This document shows, in pieces, positions 16,485 through 24,737 of a DNA stretch of 64,000 nt. The position numbers and the translations under genes were made by a program. Numbering within the stretch: the first letter of the stretch is position 1; the number at the start of each line of letters is the position of its first letter. Source of the stretch: Bradyrhizobium agreste (GTDB taxonomy: Bacteria; Pseudomonadota; Alphaproteobacteria; Rhizobiales; Xanthobacteraceae); NCBI RefSeq assembly GCF_016031625.1, contig NZ_JACCHP010000035.1, positions 24,839 to 88,838 on the forward strand, in the 5' to 3' direction. Under the pieces are notes generated by a model. That model was not told where the DNA came from and did not search any database. It saw only the letters and a program-made list of their open reading frames with translations.

Positions 16485-17408
16485 GTGACGATCATCGACC
16501 AGGGTAACGGAGCGGTGGGCCCGGCTGCGGCCGACCTGATCAAGGACACCACCACCCAGACCTTCGTGAAGGACGTCATCGAGGAATCGAAGCGCCAGCC
16601 CGTGCTGATCGATTTCTGGGCGGAATGGTGCGGCCCCTGCAAGCAGCTCACCCCGGTCCTGGAGAAGGCGGTGAAGGCGGCCAAGGGCAAGGTCAAGCTG
16701 GTCAAGATGAACATCGACCACCATCCGGCGATTCCGGGCCAGATGGGCATCCAGTCGATCCCGGCCGTGATCGCCTTCGTCAACGGCCAGCCGGCCGACG
16801 GCTTCATGGGCGCGGTGCCGGAGAGCCAGGTCAATGCCTTCATCGAGCGGCTGACCAAGGGCGTCACCGCGCCGGGCGAGGTCAACGTCGCCGAGATCGT
16901 GCAGGAGGCCGAGGCGGTGCTCGCCGAGGGCGACGCGGCGGCCGCCGCGCAGATCTATGCCGAGGCGCTGCAGCATGATTCGACCAACATCGCGGCGCTT
17001 GCGGGCCTTGCCAAGTGCTACGCCGTCTCCGGCGCGATGGAGCAGGCCAAGCAGACGCTGGCCATGGTGCCGGAATCCAAACGCAACGACCCGGCCGTGA
17101 AGGCGGTGCAGACCGCGATCGATCTCGCCGAGCAGGCGAAATCCCTCGGACCGGTCGCCGAGCTGGAACAGAAAGTCGCCGCAAACCCGCTCGATCATCA
17201 GGCCCGATTCGACCTCGCCACCGCGCTCAACGCCCAAGGCAACCGCGCGGCGGCGACCGAGCAGCTGCTCGAGATCGTCAAGCGCGACCGCAAGTGGAAC
17301 GACGACGGCGCCCGCAAGCAGCTGGTGCAGTTCTTCGAGGCCTGGGGCGGCACGGATGATGCAACCGTCGAAGGACGCAAACGTTTGTCGACGATCCTGT
17401 TTTCGTAA
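16485..17408 (+). CDS. Thioredoxin-TPR co-chaperone (CnoX/YbbN type)
   Basis: 307 residues from a GTG start. The first ~125 residues are a thioredoxin domain with the active site FWAEWCGPCKQL and the cis-Pro in QSIPAVIAF. The rest is a tetratricopeptide-like helical region (AAAQIYAEALQHDSTNIAAL and DHQARFDLATALNAQGNR) of the YbbN/CnoX type, and the C-terminus matches the tetratricopeptide domain that follows thioredoxin in that family. E. coli CnoX is a chaperone-holdase that hands clients to GroEL; unlike E. coli CnoX, this protein retains both redox cysteines, so it may also be an active reductase. It is followed by a Lon-substrate-domain gene, a common rhizobial pair concerned with protein quality control. 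Confidence 0.92.
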   Translation: MTIIDQGNGAVGPAAADLIKDTTTQTFVKDVIEESKRQPVLIDFWAEWCGPCKQLTPVLEKAVKAAKGKVKLVKMNIDHHPAIPGQMGIQSIPAVIAFVNGQPADGFMGAVPESQVNAFIERLTKGVTAPGEVNVAEIVQEAEAVLAEGDAAAAAQIYAEALQHDSTNIAALAGLAKCYAVSGAMEQAKQTLAMVPESKRNDPAVKAVQTAIDLAEQAKSLGPVAELEQKVAANPLDHQARFDLATALNAQGNRAAATEQLLEIVKRDRKWNDDGARKQLVQFFEAWGGTDDATVEGRKRLSTILFS

Positions 17409-17420
17409 CGGCTCTTTTGA

Positions 17421-17465
17421 GCATGATCTGTTCGGAAAACCGCTTCACACTTTTCCGGATCATGC
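17421..17465. repeat. Palindromic repeat, family C
   Basis: GCATGATCTGTTCGGAAAA and TTTTCCGGATCATGC are inverted arms around ACCGCTTCACAC. It is a 45-base element of a type I remember as frequent in Bradyrhizobium and Rhodopseudomonas. It lies between the thioredoxin and Lon-domain genes; whether it ends transcription is unknown. Confidence 0.8.
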
Positions 17466-17492
17466 GCTAGCAACGCCAATGGGACCGGGCAG

Positions 17493-18170
17493 ATGCCGAT
17501 CAACATCGAATATCGCGGGCCCGCCGACCTCCCGGAGATCATTCCGGTCTTCCCGCTGCCGGGCGCGCTGCTGCTGCCCCGCGGCCAGATGCCGCTCAAC
17601 ATCTTCGAGCCGCGCTACCTCGCGATGGTTGACGATTGCTTCCGCGACGGCCATCGCCTGATCGGCATGATCCAGCCCGACATCGCGCATTCGCCCAAGG
17701 ATTCCGACAAGCCGGCGCTGTTCCGCGTCGGCTGCGTCGGCCGCATCACCCAGCTCGCCGAATCCGGCGACGGCCGCTACATCCTCGAGCTCACCGGCGT
17801 TTCGCGCTTCAAGGTGATCGAGGAGCTCGAGGTGCTCACCCCGTATCGGCAGTGCAAGGTGGACTTCTTCGCTTTCGTCGACGACTTCACCGCGCGCATG
17901 GGCGAGGAGGAGGTCGACCGCGAGGCGCTGCTGGCGGTGCTGGCGGACTTCCTGAAGGCCAACAACCTCAAGGTCGACTGGGAAGGCGTCGAGAGCGCGC
18001 CCAACGAGGCGCTCGTCAATGCGCTCGCGATGATGTCGCCTTATGGCCCCGCGGAGAAGCAGGCGATGCTGGAGGCGCCCGACCTGAAGACCCGCGCCGA
18101 GATCCTGATCGCCGTCACCGAGATGGACCTCGCCAAGAAGCGCACCAGCGGCGATCCGCCGCTGCAGTGA
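17493..18170 (+). CDS. Lon protease substrate-binding-domain protein (LonN-like)
   Basis: 225 residues consisting of only the Lon N-terminal (LON/PUA-like) domain: IIPVFPLPGALLLPRGQMPL near the start, FEPRYLAMVDDCF, and GCVGRITQLAESGDGRYIL. There is no ATPase or protease domain. Stand-alone LON-domain proteins are widespread and their role is not settled; substrate or partner binding is inferred from full-length Lon. It follows the thioredoxin-TPR gene in the same direction with 84 bases between. Confidence 0.92.
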   Translation: MPINIEYRGPADLPEIIPVFPLPGALLLPRGQMPLNIFEPRYLAMVDDCFRDGHRLIGMIQPDIAHSPKDSDKPALFRVGCVGRITQLAESGDGRYILELTGVSRFKVIEELEVLTPYRQCKVDFFAFVDDFTARMGEEEVDREALLAVLADFLKANNLKVDWEGVESAPNEALVNALAMMSPYGPAEKQAMLEAPDLKTRAEILIAVTEMDLAKKRTSGDPPLQ

Positions 18171-18181
18171 GGGTCTAAAGC

Positions 18182-20677
18182 TCACGCAGCGCGGATGGCT
18201 TCATCTCGCCGCAGCATTCTGGCGACATCGGATGCAGGCATAGGCCGGCTGAAATAATAGCCTTGCGCTTCGCCGCACCCCTCTTCGCGGAGGATGTCGA
18301 GCTGCTCCTTCGTCTCGACACCTTCGGCCGTCGTGGTCTTGCCGAGGCTGACTGCGAAACGAACCACTGCGCGCGCGAGATGGCGCGCCTCTGCCCGCGC
18401 GCTGGAGAGTTCGTCGACGAAACTGCGGTCGATCTTGACCTTATCGAACGGGAATCTCTGCAGGAAGCTCAGCGAAGAATAGCCAGTGCCGAAATCGTCC
18501 AGGGCGATTCGCACGCCGAGCTCGCGCAGCTGAGCGAGCACCGCAAAGACGGCTTCGCTGTCATGCATGATCACCGTCTCCGTCACTTCGAGCTCGATCC
18601 TGTGCGGCGCGATTCCTGAACTCGCCAGCGCGCCGACAATAACCGGAACGAGCTCCTCGCTCCTGAATTGGGCGGGAGACAGGTTGATGGCGATCTTGGC
18701 ATGTGCAGGCCATTTGGCGGCTTCCGCGCAGGCGGTCCTCAACACCCACTCGCCCAGGGGCACGATGAAGCCGGTCTCCTCCGCAAGCGGGATGAATTCG
18801 CCCGGCAGGACCATGCCTCGCTGCGGGTGATGCCAGCGGAGCAAGGCCTCGAAGCCGCAGGTCTCGCCGGTCGCGGCGTTGAGGAACGGTTGATAGTGAA
18901 GCGCGAATTGACGCTCTGCGAGTGCAGCCCGCATGTCGCGCTCCAGGTTGCGTCGCGCATGCATGAGCTCGTCGAGCTGCGGCTCGAAGAAGCGGAATGC
19001 ACCGCGCCCACCGCTCTTGGCCGAGTAGAGCGCGAGATCCGCGCTTTTCAGAATCACGTCGGAATCGTTGCCGTCGCGCGGCGCGATGGCAATGCCGATG
19101 CTGGTGCCCACCGTGACCCGGTGATCGCCGAGATCGAAGGGTTCGCAAAGCGCCTTTCTGATGGTCTCGGCAAGGGCGGCCGCCTCCACGGCCGGGCTGG
19201 TCACGTAGTCGATGACCGCAAACTCGTCGCCGCCCAGTCGCGCAATCAACGCGGTTTCCGCGACGCATTCGCGCAGACGCGCGGCGACGGCGCGCAGCAG
19301 GGCATCGCCCGCCGGATGTCCAAGCGTGTCATTGACTTCCTTGAAGCGATCGAGGTCGAGCATGAGCACGGCCAGATCGAGGCCGCCGCTGCGCGTCACC
19401 GCAATCGCATGCTCCATCCGTTCCCTGAGCAGCACGCGATTTGGCAGATCGGTCAGCGCATCGTGTTGCGCCATATGGGTGATCTTGGCTGCGGACCGGC
19501 GTTGCTCGGTCACGTCGAGATGCGTGGCCACCCATCCGCCACCGGCCATTGGCTGCCGTGTCACGCAGATCAGCCGGCCATCCGAAAACTCGTCGATCCT
19601 GCTCGAGACCGCATCGAACGGCAAGGCCGCCAGTTTCGAGATGAATTGCTCGGCGGCACCCTCGCTGGACGCGCCCTTGAGAATTCCCTTCACAATACGG
19701 TGCCTGATGATGTCCGAGTGCGATGTCCCCGTCCTCAGCAGTTCGGGCGGCAGCTGATAGAGCCGGGCATAACGCTCGTTGCAGACGACAAGCCGCTTCT
19801 CGGCGTCGAACATGCAAAGGCCCTCGACCATGTGGTTGATGGCCGTGTCCAGCCTCAGCTTCTGTTCCTTGAGCTCGTTCTGCGACCCTTCGAGCTGCTG
19901 CCGGGCGATGGAGAGCTGGCTGATGATCTCCTCGAATTTGGCGGTTCTGGTCGCCAGACGACGATCGGCCAGCACGCCGATCAGGCTCATCCCCAGCACG
20001 GACAATGCGACGCCGGCGATGGCGAGCGCGAGGAAGGCCGGAGACAGCGCAAGCGTGCCGGTCGCGAGCGCCGGATCCGGCGTGATCTGCGCGGCACCCA
20101 TGGCCGTGAAGTGATGCGACACGATGGCGAGCGTCAGCAGGATGGCCGCGGCGAGCGTGCCCCGATAGTCCTGACGGGCGAGCGCGGCCGCCAGCGCAGC
20201 GTAGCCGAGACACATGCCCAGAACGATGGAGAGGAGCACGAGATCGATGGACCAGGAGACTCGACCCGGCACTTCAAGGGCCCACATCCCGAGATAGTGC
20301 GTGCTGGCAATGCCGCCGCCGATGATGACGCCGCCAGCCGCCGCGCGCCAGCGGCCGGGGGTCCCGACCGCAACGCCGAAACCGATCGAGGTCGGGAGCA
20401 TTGCCGCGGCAAGAGAAGACGCCGTCAGCACGATGCCATAGCCCGTCGTAACGCCAGGCTCGTAGGCGAGCATCGCAACGAAATGTGCCGCCCAGATTCC
20501 ATAACCGATGGCGGCGCCGGCAATCGTGATCCAGATCCACCGCGTTCGTGCGCGCGTCGCGATCGCACGATGAAAGATGCTGACAGCGACAATGCTGGCG
20601 ACGAAACAGACCAAGCCAGCGAGCACGACGAGCCGCCAATCGTGTTCGAACGCAAGGCAGGAGAAAACGCGGAACAT
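18182..20677 (-). CDS. MHYT-PAS-GGDEF-EAL cyclic-di-GMP signalling protein
   Basis: About 831 residues. An N-terminal MHYT-type sensor has seven hydrophobic segments with the repeated His/Met/Tyr motifs (WAAHFVAMLAY, STHYLGMWAL, SHHFTAMG), thought to bind copper or small gases. A PAS-like domain follows (VCNERYARLYQLPPELL), then GGDEF with intact ARLGGDEFAVID and EAL with FEALLRWHHP and the DDFGTGYSS loop. Both catalytic signatures look intact, so the protein could make or degrade c-di-GMP. I prefer the ATG at 20677 because GGAG lies 9 bases upstream; the ATG at 20692 has no ribosome-binding sequence. Confidence 0.93.
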   Translation of the reverse strand: MFRVFSCLAFEHDWRLVVLAGLVCFVASIVAVSIFHRAIATRARTRWIWITIAGAAIGYGIWAAHFVAMLAYEPGVTTGYGIVLTASSLAAAMLPTSIGFGVAVGTPGRWRAAAGGVIIGGGIASTHYLGMWALEVPGRVSWSIDLVLLSIVLGMCLGYAALAAALARQDYRGTLAAAILLTLAIVSHHFTAMGAAQITPDPALATGTLALSPAFLALAIAGVALSVLGMSLIGVLADRRLATRTAKFEEIISQLSIARQQLEGSQNELKEQKLRLDTAINHMVEGLCMFDAEKRLVVCNERYARLYQLPPELLRTGTSHSDIIRHRIVKGILKGASSEGAAEQFISKLAALPFDAVSSRIDEFSDGRLICVTRQPMAGGGWVATHLDVTEQRRSAAKITHMAQHDALTDLPNRVLLRERMEHAIAVTRSGGLDLAVLMLDLDRFKEVNDTLGHPAGDALLRAVAARLRECVAETALIARLGGDEFAVIDYVTSPAVEAAALAETIRKALCEPFDLGDHRVTVGTSIGIAIAPRDGNDSDVILKSADLALYSAKSGGRGAFRFFEPQLDELMHARRNLERDMRAALAERQFALHYQPFLNAATGETCGFEALLRWHHPQRGMVLPGEFIPLAEETGFIVPLGEWVLRTACAEAAKWPAHAKIAINLSPAQFRSEELVPVIVGALASSGIAPHRIELEVTETVIMHDSEAVFAVLAQLRELGVRIALDDFGTGYSSLSFLQRFPFDKVKIDRSFVDELSSARAEARHLARAVVRFAVSLGKTTTAEGVETKEQLDILREEGCGEAQGYYFSRPMPASDVARMLRRDEAIRAA

Positions 20678-20882
20678 CCAGTATCGCTCCATCGTCGAAA
20701 GTGCCGATGGTGGGCGGGCTAAACGTGCTTCGCGTTAATTTTGTGCAACTCCTGATTGCATGCTTACCGGCAGGTAAACACTGGCCGGACAATCTGACCT
20801 GTCGCGCATTTGCGCGTGAAGCCGCAGCGCGCTCGCGCCCAACCGGAGCGACGCGAAAGGCGCGCAACGATCGGCGACGAAC

Positions 20883-21476
20883 CTAGAGATGGCCACGGAT
20901 GCGCTTGCGTCCGGTGATCATCGCGCGGATCAGGTTCTCGCGCTGCAGGATTCCCATCAGCACCACGCCAGCGACGTGGAGCACGACCAGGACGATGACG
21001 GCATCCGATGAATAATGGTGGGCGTCTTCGACCCACCACAGGCCGAAGAAGGTGACGGTGACCGACATCGCTCCCGTGATGGTCGAAACGGCCAGCGAGA
21101 CCAGCAGCGCGACCAGCATCAGCGTGCCGGCGGGATTGAGCCCGATATAGCGGCCCGTGATGCCGCGGCGCAAATTCCAGAGATAACGAGGCGAGGCGCG
21201 CAGCCGAATGCCGACCATGCGGAAGCGCGAATAGCGGCTTCCACAGACGCCCCAGATGAGGCGAAACGCGAGGAGCCCGAGCACCGTATAGCCGAGCACG
21301 CGGTGAAGGCCGTCATAGACGGTGGGCGTGAACCACGCGGCCAGCACGCCGGCCGCGAGAGCCCAGTGCCAGAGGCGCAGCGGGAGGTCCCAGACCGCGA
21401 TCGTCCGCGGAGCAGTTCGCTCGGCGGGGATCCTACCGGATACCCCGCGAGCTTCTGGCATCGCTTCTTCAATCAC
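20883..21476 (-). CDS. Cytochrome b561-type membrane protein (cytochrome b/b6 domain)
   Basis: 197 residues with about four transmembrane segments. VWDLPLRLWHWALAAGV carries the first haem His in the pattern of the NiFe-hydrogenase cytochrome b / b561 group, and SRYSRFRMVG and a C-terminal VVLHVAGVVLMG supply later conserved positions. It would be a di-haem quinone-linked electron carrier. It lies next to and in the same direction as a PepSY-domain gene, a common pairing in Proteobacteria, and probably forms an operon with it. Confidence 0.9.
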   Translation of the reverse strand: MIEEAMPEARGVSGRIPAERTAPRTIAVWDLPLRLWHWALAAGVLAAWFTPTVYDGLHRVLGYTVLGLLAFRLIWGVCGSRYSRFRMVGIRLRASPRYLWNLRRGITGRYIGLNPAGTLMLVALLVSLAVSTITGAMSVTVTFFGLWWVEDAHHYSSDAVIVLVVLHVAGVVLMGILQRENLIRAMITGRKRIRGHL

Positions 21477-21539
21477 GCAAAGACCATCCTAAAAGCCCTG
21501 CTTTGCGCAGATCGCGCTGCGCAGCCGGCCTACTGCAAC

Positions 21540-21818
21540 CTACTTGGCGATCGTGTGCTTCAGGCTGAGATCTTCGGGGCTGTAGAACAGCTCGTAGAGC
21601 TTGCCTTCCTTGACGCCGTAGACCTCGTAGCACGAACCTTCGATCTTGGAGCGCCGCACCTCGTAACCCAGCGCCTTGGCCTTGGCTTCGGCTTCGCTGG
21701 CCGGCTTCCACGACGCCTTGTCGAGCTTGGTACAATCCTTGAAACCGTCGGCCATGGCCGTCGATCCCGCACCAATCCCGATCGTCAGCGCAATGGCAAC
21801 AACACGAATGACGTTCAC
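21540..21818 (-). CDS. Secreted PepSY-domain protein
   Basis: 92 residues. A signal peptide (VVAIALTIGIGAGSTAMA) is followed by a single small PepSY-like domain (ASEAEAKAKALGYEVRRSKI, then a conserved SCYEVYGVKEGKLYELFYSP). Periplasmic PepSY proteins of this size commonly accompany cytochrome b561 genes and may act as haem or metal partners; the exact role is unknown. GTG at 21818 is chosen because AGGAG lies 6-7 bases upstream and the signal peptide follows at once. The frame extends to 21845 without support. The next downstream gene is the cytochrome b561-type gene. Confidence 0.85.
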   Translation of the reverse strand: MNVIRVVAIALTIGIGAGSTAMADGFKDCTKLDKASWKPASEAEAKAKALGYEVRRSKIEGSCYEVYGVKEGKLYELFYSPEDLSLKHTIAK

Positions 21819-22008
21819 GAACTTCTCCTCCTCTGTCGTGGGCACCGCGGGGCCGCGGAGCCCACCGAAGGAAGCAAAGAGCGGGATGAAGTCAATCGGT
21901 CACGGGCTTGGTCCGCTTTAGATAAGTTCTATTGTTAAGTTTAGACTCGTTCTAACACGAGCTAGATTTGCGCCGCTGCGGCCTTACGCCTCACTGGTGG
22001 ATGCACAG

Positions 22009-22359
22009 CTAGTACCCGGCAACCGACATCACGACGACTGCACTGAGCGCCATCCAGCCGAAATGCCGGCCGCGCGTCGCCCATGCGTTGGCGAGGGCCG
22101 AGCAGCCGAACACGCAAGCCATGGTGGCGACGATCCAGTGGCGAGCCGGCTCCGATTGCAGCCACGGCGCCGCGATCAGCAGCACGCCACCGCCGATCCA
22201 GGCCACCGTCGAGGCCTGCCACACCAGCCGGATCAAGATGCGGAGCCGTTCCGGCTCGATGCGCGCGCGGGCGAAGACCTTGGCCTCCCCGAGGTAGCCG
22301 TGAACGAGGGCGACGGCGATCGCCGCGACGCCCGCACACTGGAGCAGCAAATCACGCAT
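22009..22359 (-). CDS. Small membrane protein of unknown function
   Basis: 116 residues with four predicted hydrophobic segments (VAAIAVALVHGYLG, STVAWIGGGVLLIAAPWL, VATMACVFGCSALA, ALSAVVVMSVAGY). I do not recognise a named family. The ATG at 22359 is preferred: GGAGG precedes it by 5 bases, whereas the upstream ATG at 22371 lies inside a palindromic operator. It is divergent from a TetR gene, with two matching operators between them, so it is most likely the regulated target. Confidence 0.75.
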   Translation of the reverse strand: MRDLLLQCAGVAAIAVALVHGYLGEAKVFARARIEPERLRILIRLVWQASTVAWIGGGVLLIAAPWLQSEPARHWIVATMACVFGCSALANAWATRGRHFGWMALSAVVVMSVAGY

Positions 22360-22368
22360 CGACGCCTC

Positions 22369-22428
22369 CATACACTTATGTATGGTTCGATAGCGTCTGG
22401 CCAAGCGCCTGTCAATACACTAGTGTAT
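22369..22428. promoter_or_regulatory. Two TetR-type operators in a divergent promoter region
   Basis: CATACACTTATGTATG (22369-22384) and ATACACTAGTGTAT (22415-22428) are related palindromes, the second perfect. Their centres are about 45 bases apart. They lie between the tetR gene (+) and a small membrane-protein gene (-). The shared half-site ATACA/TGTAT is the kind of operator bound by TetR dimers. Confidence 0.75.
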
Positions 22429-22450
22429 GGTGCGCTTTCCGGGAAACGAC

Positions 22451-22981
22451 ATGAATCAGCAGCTCTCCGCCGACGACTGGACTGCCCAGGGCCTCAAGGC
22501 GCTGGCCAGAAACGGCTTCACCGCGCTGAAGGCCGAGCCGCTCGCCAAGGCCATGGGCGTGTCGCGCGGCAGCTTCTATTGGCATTTCGCCGATCTCGCC
22601 GCGTTTCACGCCGCAGTGCTGAAGCGCTGGCGCGAGATCGCGGCCGAGCAGATCATCGCCGATGTCGAAGCCGCCGGCGACGAGCCGCTCAGGTTGCTGC
22701 TGCGGAGATCGTTCGGCACGCGGCTCGACCTCGAGCGCGCCGTGCGCAATTGGGCGGCGTTCGATGCCAGCGCGCAAGGGGCGGTGCGTGCAATCGACCG
22801 CCGCAGACTCGACTATATCGGGGAGCTGCTGCAACAGCGTGGGCTCGCCCCGGCAACGGCGCAGGCCCGCGCGCAGATCCTGTACTGGACATTTCTCGGT
22901 TTCGCGCTGTCAGGCCCCCCGGTGCCGGCCACGCGGCTTCAGGCCCTGCTCGACGAGATCCTGCGCATGGTCTCGGCTTGA
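22451..22981 (+). CDS. TetR/AcrR family transcriptional regulator
   Basis: 176 residues. The N-terminal helix-turn-helix is visible in ALARNGFTALKAEPLAKAMG and VSRGSFYWHFADLAAFHAAV, the classic TetR pattern. The C-terminal ligand domain is variable. The ATG at 22451 is chosen because the earlier ATG at 22427 lies inside an operator palindrome. The protein probably represses its own gene and the divergent membrane-protein gene. The ligand is unknown. Confidence 0.93.
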   Translation: MNQQLSADDWTAQGLKALARNGFTALKAEPLAKAMGVSRGSFYWHFADLAAFHAAVLKRWREIAAEQIIADVEAAGDEPLRLLLRRSFGTRLDLERAVRNWAAFDASAQGAVRAIDRRRLDYIGELLQQRGLAPATAQARAQILYWTFLGFALSGPPVPATRLQALLDEILRMVSA

Positions 22982-23040
22982 GCGCGATGGGCGGGCGGGA
23001 TTTTCTATGCTAGAGGCAGCCCGACCGACGGAGACCATTC

Positions 23041-23238
23041 ATGAACGCGCCCACGGAACGCCCTGAACCCAGTGTCGATCCCAAACTGCTGGAGATCCTG
23101 GTCTGCCCGTTGACCAAGGGACCGCTTGAGTTCGATTCTGCAAAGCAGGAACTGATCTCGCGCAGCGCCAAGCTCGCCTATCCCATTCGCGACGGCATCC
23201 CGATCATGCTGCCGGAAGAGGCGCGCAAGATCGATTGA
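23041..23238 (+). CDS. Trm112 family protein
   Basis: 65 residues. The family motif is ILVCPLTKGPLEFDSAKQEL followed by LAYPIRDGIPIMLPEEAR. Trm112-like proteins are small zinc-ribbon partners of methyltransferases in eukaryotes. Here only one of the metal-binding cysteines is kept (VCPLTKG), as is frequent in bacterial members. It lies downstream of the tetR gene and convergent with a UbiH-type gene. Confidence 0.92.
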   Translation: MNAPTERPEPSVDPKLLEILVCPLTKGPLEFDSAKQELISRSAKLAYPIRDGIPIMLPEEARKID

Positions 23239-23240
23239 AG

Positions 23241-23313
23241 GTGGCGAGTGGCGAGTAGCGAGTGGCGAATAGCGAATGGACATCACTCGCTATTCGCCAC
23301 TCACCATTCGCAC
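23241..23313. repeat. Heptamer-built palindromic repeat, family D copy 2
   Basis: GGCGAGTGGCGAGTAGCGA, GGCGAATAGCGAATGG, then the inverted CACTCGCTATTCGCCACTC and CCATTCGCACT. Same construction as 13561-13633 but with different heptamer order. It sits between the convergent Trm112 and hydroxylase genes. Confidence 0.85.
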
Positions 23314-24534
23314 TTACAACGCCTCGCCCTTCAACAGCCGCGGCACCTCGCCGGTCAGGCCTGCGGCCTGGCGGATGAAGAGATTCTTCAGCGGCGGGGC
23401 GCGGTCGACCAGGCCGAGGCCGATGTCGCGGACGGTACGCAACAGCGTCGACTGGTTGGAGAACAGGAAGTTGAGCGAGTTGGTGGCGACGCCCATCGCC
23501 ATAGTGTCGAAGCGGCGCCAGCGCTGGTAGCGTTCGAGCACGTCCGCCCCGCCGATGTCCATGCCGAGCCGCGCGGCATCGACCACCACTTCCGCCAGCG
23601 CAGCGACGTCCTTCAGGCCCATATTGAGGCCCTGGCCCGCGATCGGGTGAATGACATGGGCGGCATCGCCGACCAGCGCGAGGCGCTCGGCGATGAAGGA
23701 CCGCGCGACGAAATAAGACAGCGGAAACGCCAGCGGCTTGTCGAGCACCTTGACCTCACCGAGATGCAGGCCGAAGCGCTGCTCGAGCTCCGCGTGGAAT
23801 TCCTCGTCGCCGAGGGCGATGATGCGTGCGGCCTCGGTGCGGCGCTCGGTCCACACCAGCGAGGAGCGTTTGCCGGTCAGCGGCAGGATCGCGAACGGGC
23901 CGGCCGGCAGGAAGTGTTCTTCGGCGCGGCCCTCATGATCGCGTTCATGGCCGACGGTGACGACGATGCCGGACTGATCGTACTCCCAGCCATGGGTGGC
24001 GATGCCGGCGCGCTCGCGCAATTTCGACCGCGCGCCATCGGCGGCGACCAAGAGGCTCGCCGCGATCACGCTGCCGTCGCCGAGCGTCACGTCGACGCCG
24101 TCAGTGCGCGCGTCATAGGATGCGACCGGGGTGGCGCGCAGATCGATGCCTTCGGCCTCCGCTCGCAGCACCAGCGCATCGATCAGGCGCCGGTTCTCGA
24201 TCATATGCGCAAAGGGCTCACCCGGCGCGACATCGCCGGCAAAATTCAGGAACACCGGACGGGTGGCGTCCTCCAGCTTGGAATCGGTGACGACCATGTC
24301 GAGGATCGGCTGCGCCTCGCCCCGGATGTCGTCCCAGGCGCCGATCGTCTCGAACAGGCGGCGGCAGGCGGCGACGATCGCGGTGGCGCGAGGGTCGCGG
24401 CTCGGCCGCGTGCCGAGCGCGGGATCGGCGACGACGACGGGGATCTCCGGCCCGAGCCCCTGGCGCAGCGCCAAGGCCAACGCAAGCCCCGCGAACGCGC
24501 CGCCACCGATGACAATGCTACCCTGTACCGACAT
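23314..24534 (-). CDS. UbiH/UbiF/COQ6 family FAD-dependent hydroxylase
   Basis: About 406 residues. The FAD Rossmann motif is VIGGGAFAGLALALAL, the second flavin motif LVAADGARSKLRE is near residue 155, and the third GDAAHVIHPIAGQGLNMGL is near residue 285. These define the UbiH/UbiF/VisC/COQ6 group that adds oxygen to the ubiquinone ring. Which ring position it uses cannot be decided here. The ATG at 24534 is preferred because the glycine motif follows directly; an earlier GTG at 24552 adds six residues. Confidence 0.92.
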   Translation of the reverse strand: MSVQGSIVIGGGAFAGLALALALRQGLGPEIPVVVADPALGTRPSRDPRATAIVAACRRLFETIGAWDDIRGEAQPILDMVVTDSKLEDATRPVFLNFAGDVAPGEPFAHMIENRRLIDALVLRAEAEGIDLRATPVASYDARTDGVDVTLGDGSVIAASLLVAADGARSKLRERAGIATHGWEYDQSGIVVTVGHERDHEGRAEEHFLPAGPFAILPLTGKRSSLVWTERRTEAARIIALGDEEFHAELEQRFGLHLGEVKVLDKPLAFPLSYFVARSFIAERLALVGDAAHVIHPIAGQGLNMGLKDVAALAEVVVDAARLGMDIGGADVLERYQRWRRFDTMAMGVATNSLNFLFSNQSTLLRTVRDIGLGLVDRAPPLKNLFIRQAAGLTGEVPRLLKGEAL

Positions 24535-24624
24535 ACCAAGCTTCCCGGACAATTCTCGGTCTTGCTAGCAGACTTGAGCTGGGCGAAACAGTGCGGTGAA
24601 ACGAGGGCGGAACCGCCCAATTCC

Positions 24625-24716
24625 GTCATTCCGGGCGCGCGCCAGCGCGAACCCGGAATCCAGAGGTTGTCAGCTCGGGATTCCGGGTTCATCGCTAGCG
24701 CGATGCCCGGAATGAC
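24625..24716. repeat. Palindromic intergenic repeat, family A copy 2
   Basis: GTCATTCCGGGCGCGCGCC at the left and ATGCCCGGAATGAC at the right, with inner CCCGGAATCC and GGATTCCGGG. It lies between the divergent hydroxylase and tesB genes. Confidence 0.85.
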
Positions 24717-24737
24717 GAGATCTTCGAAAGCACCATC

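Noticed and set aside
18668..20722. Long plus-strand open frame (684 codons) opposite the MHYT-GGDEF-EAL gene
   Set aside because: Shadow of the real minus-strand gene, which has all its motifs.
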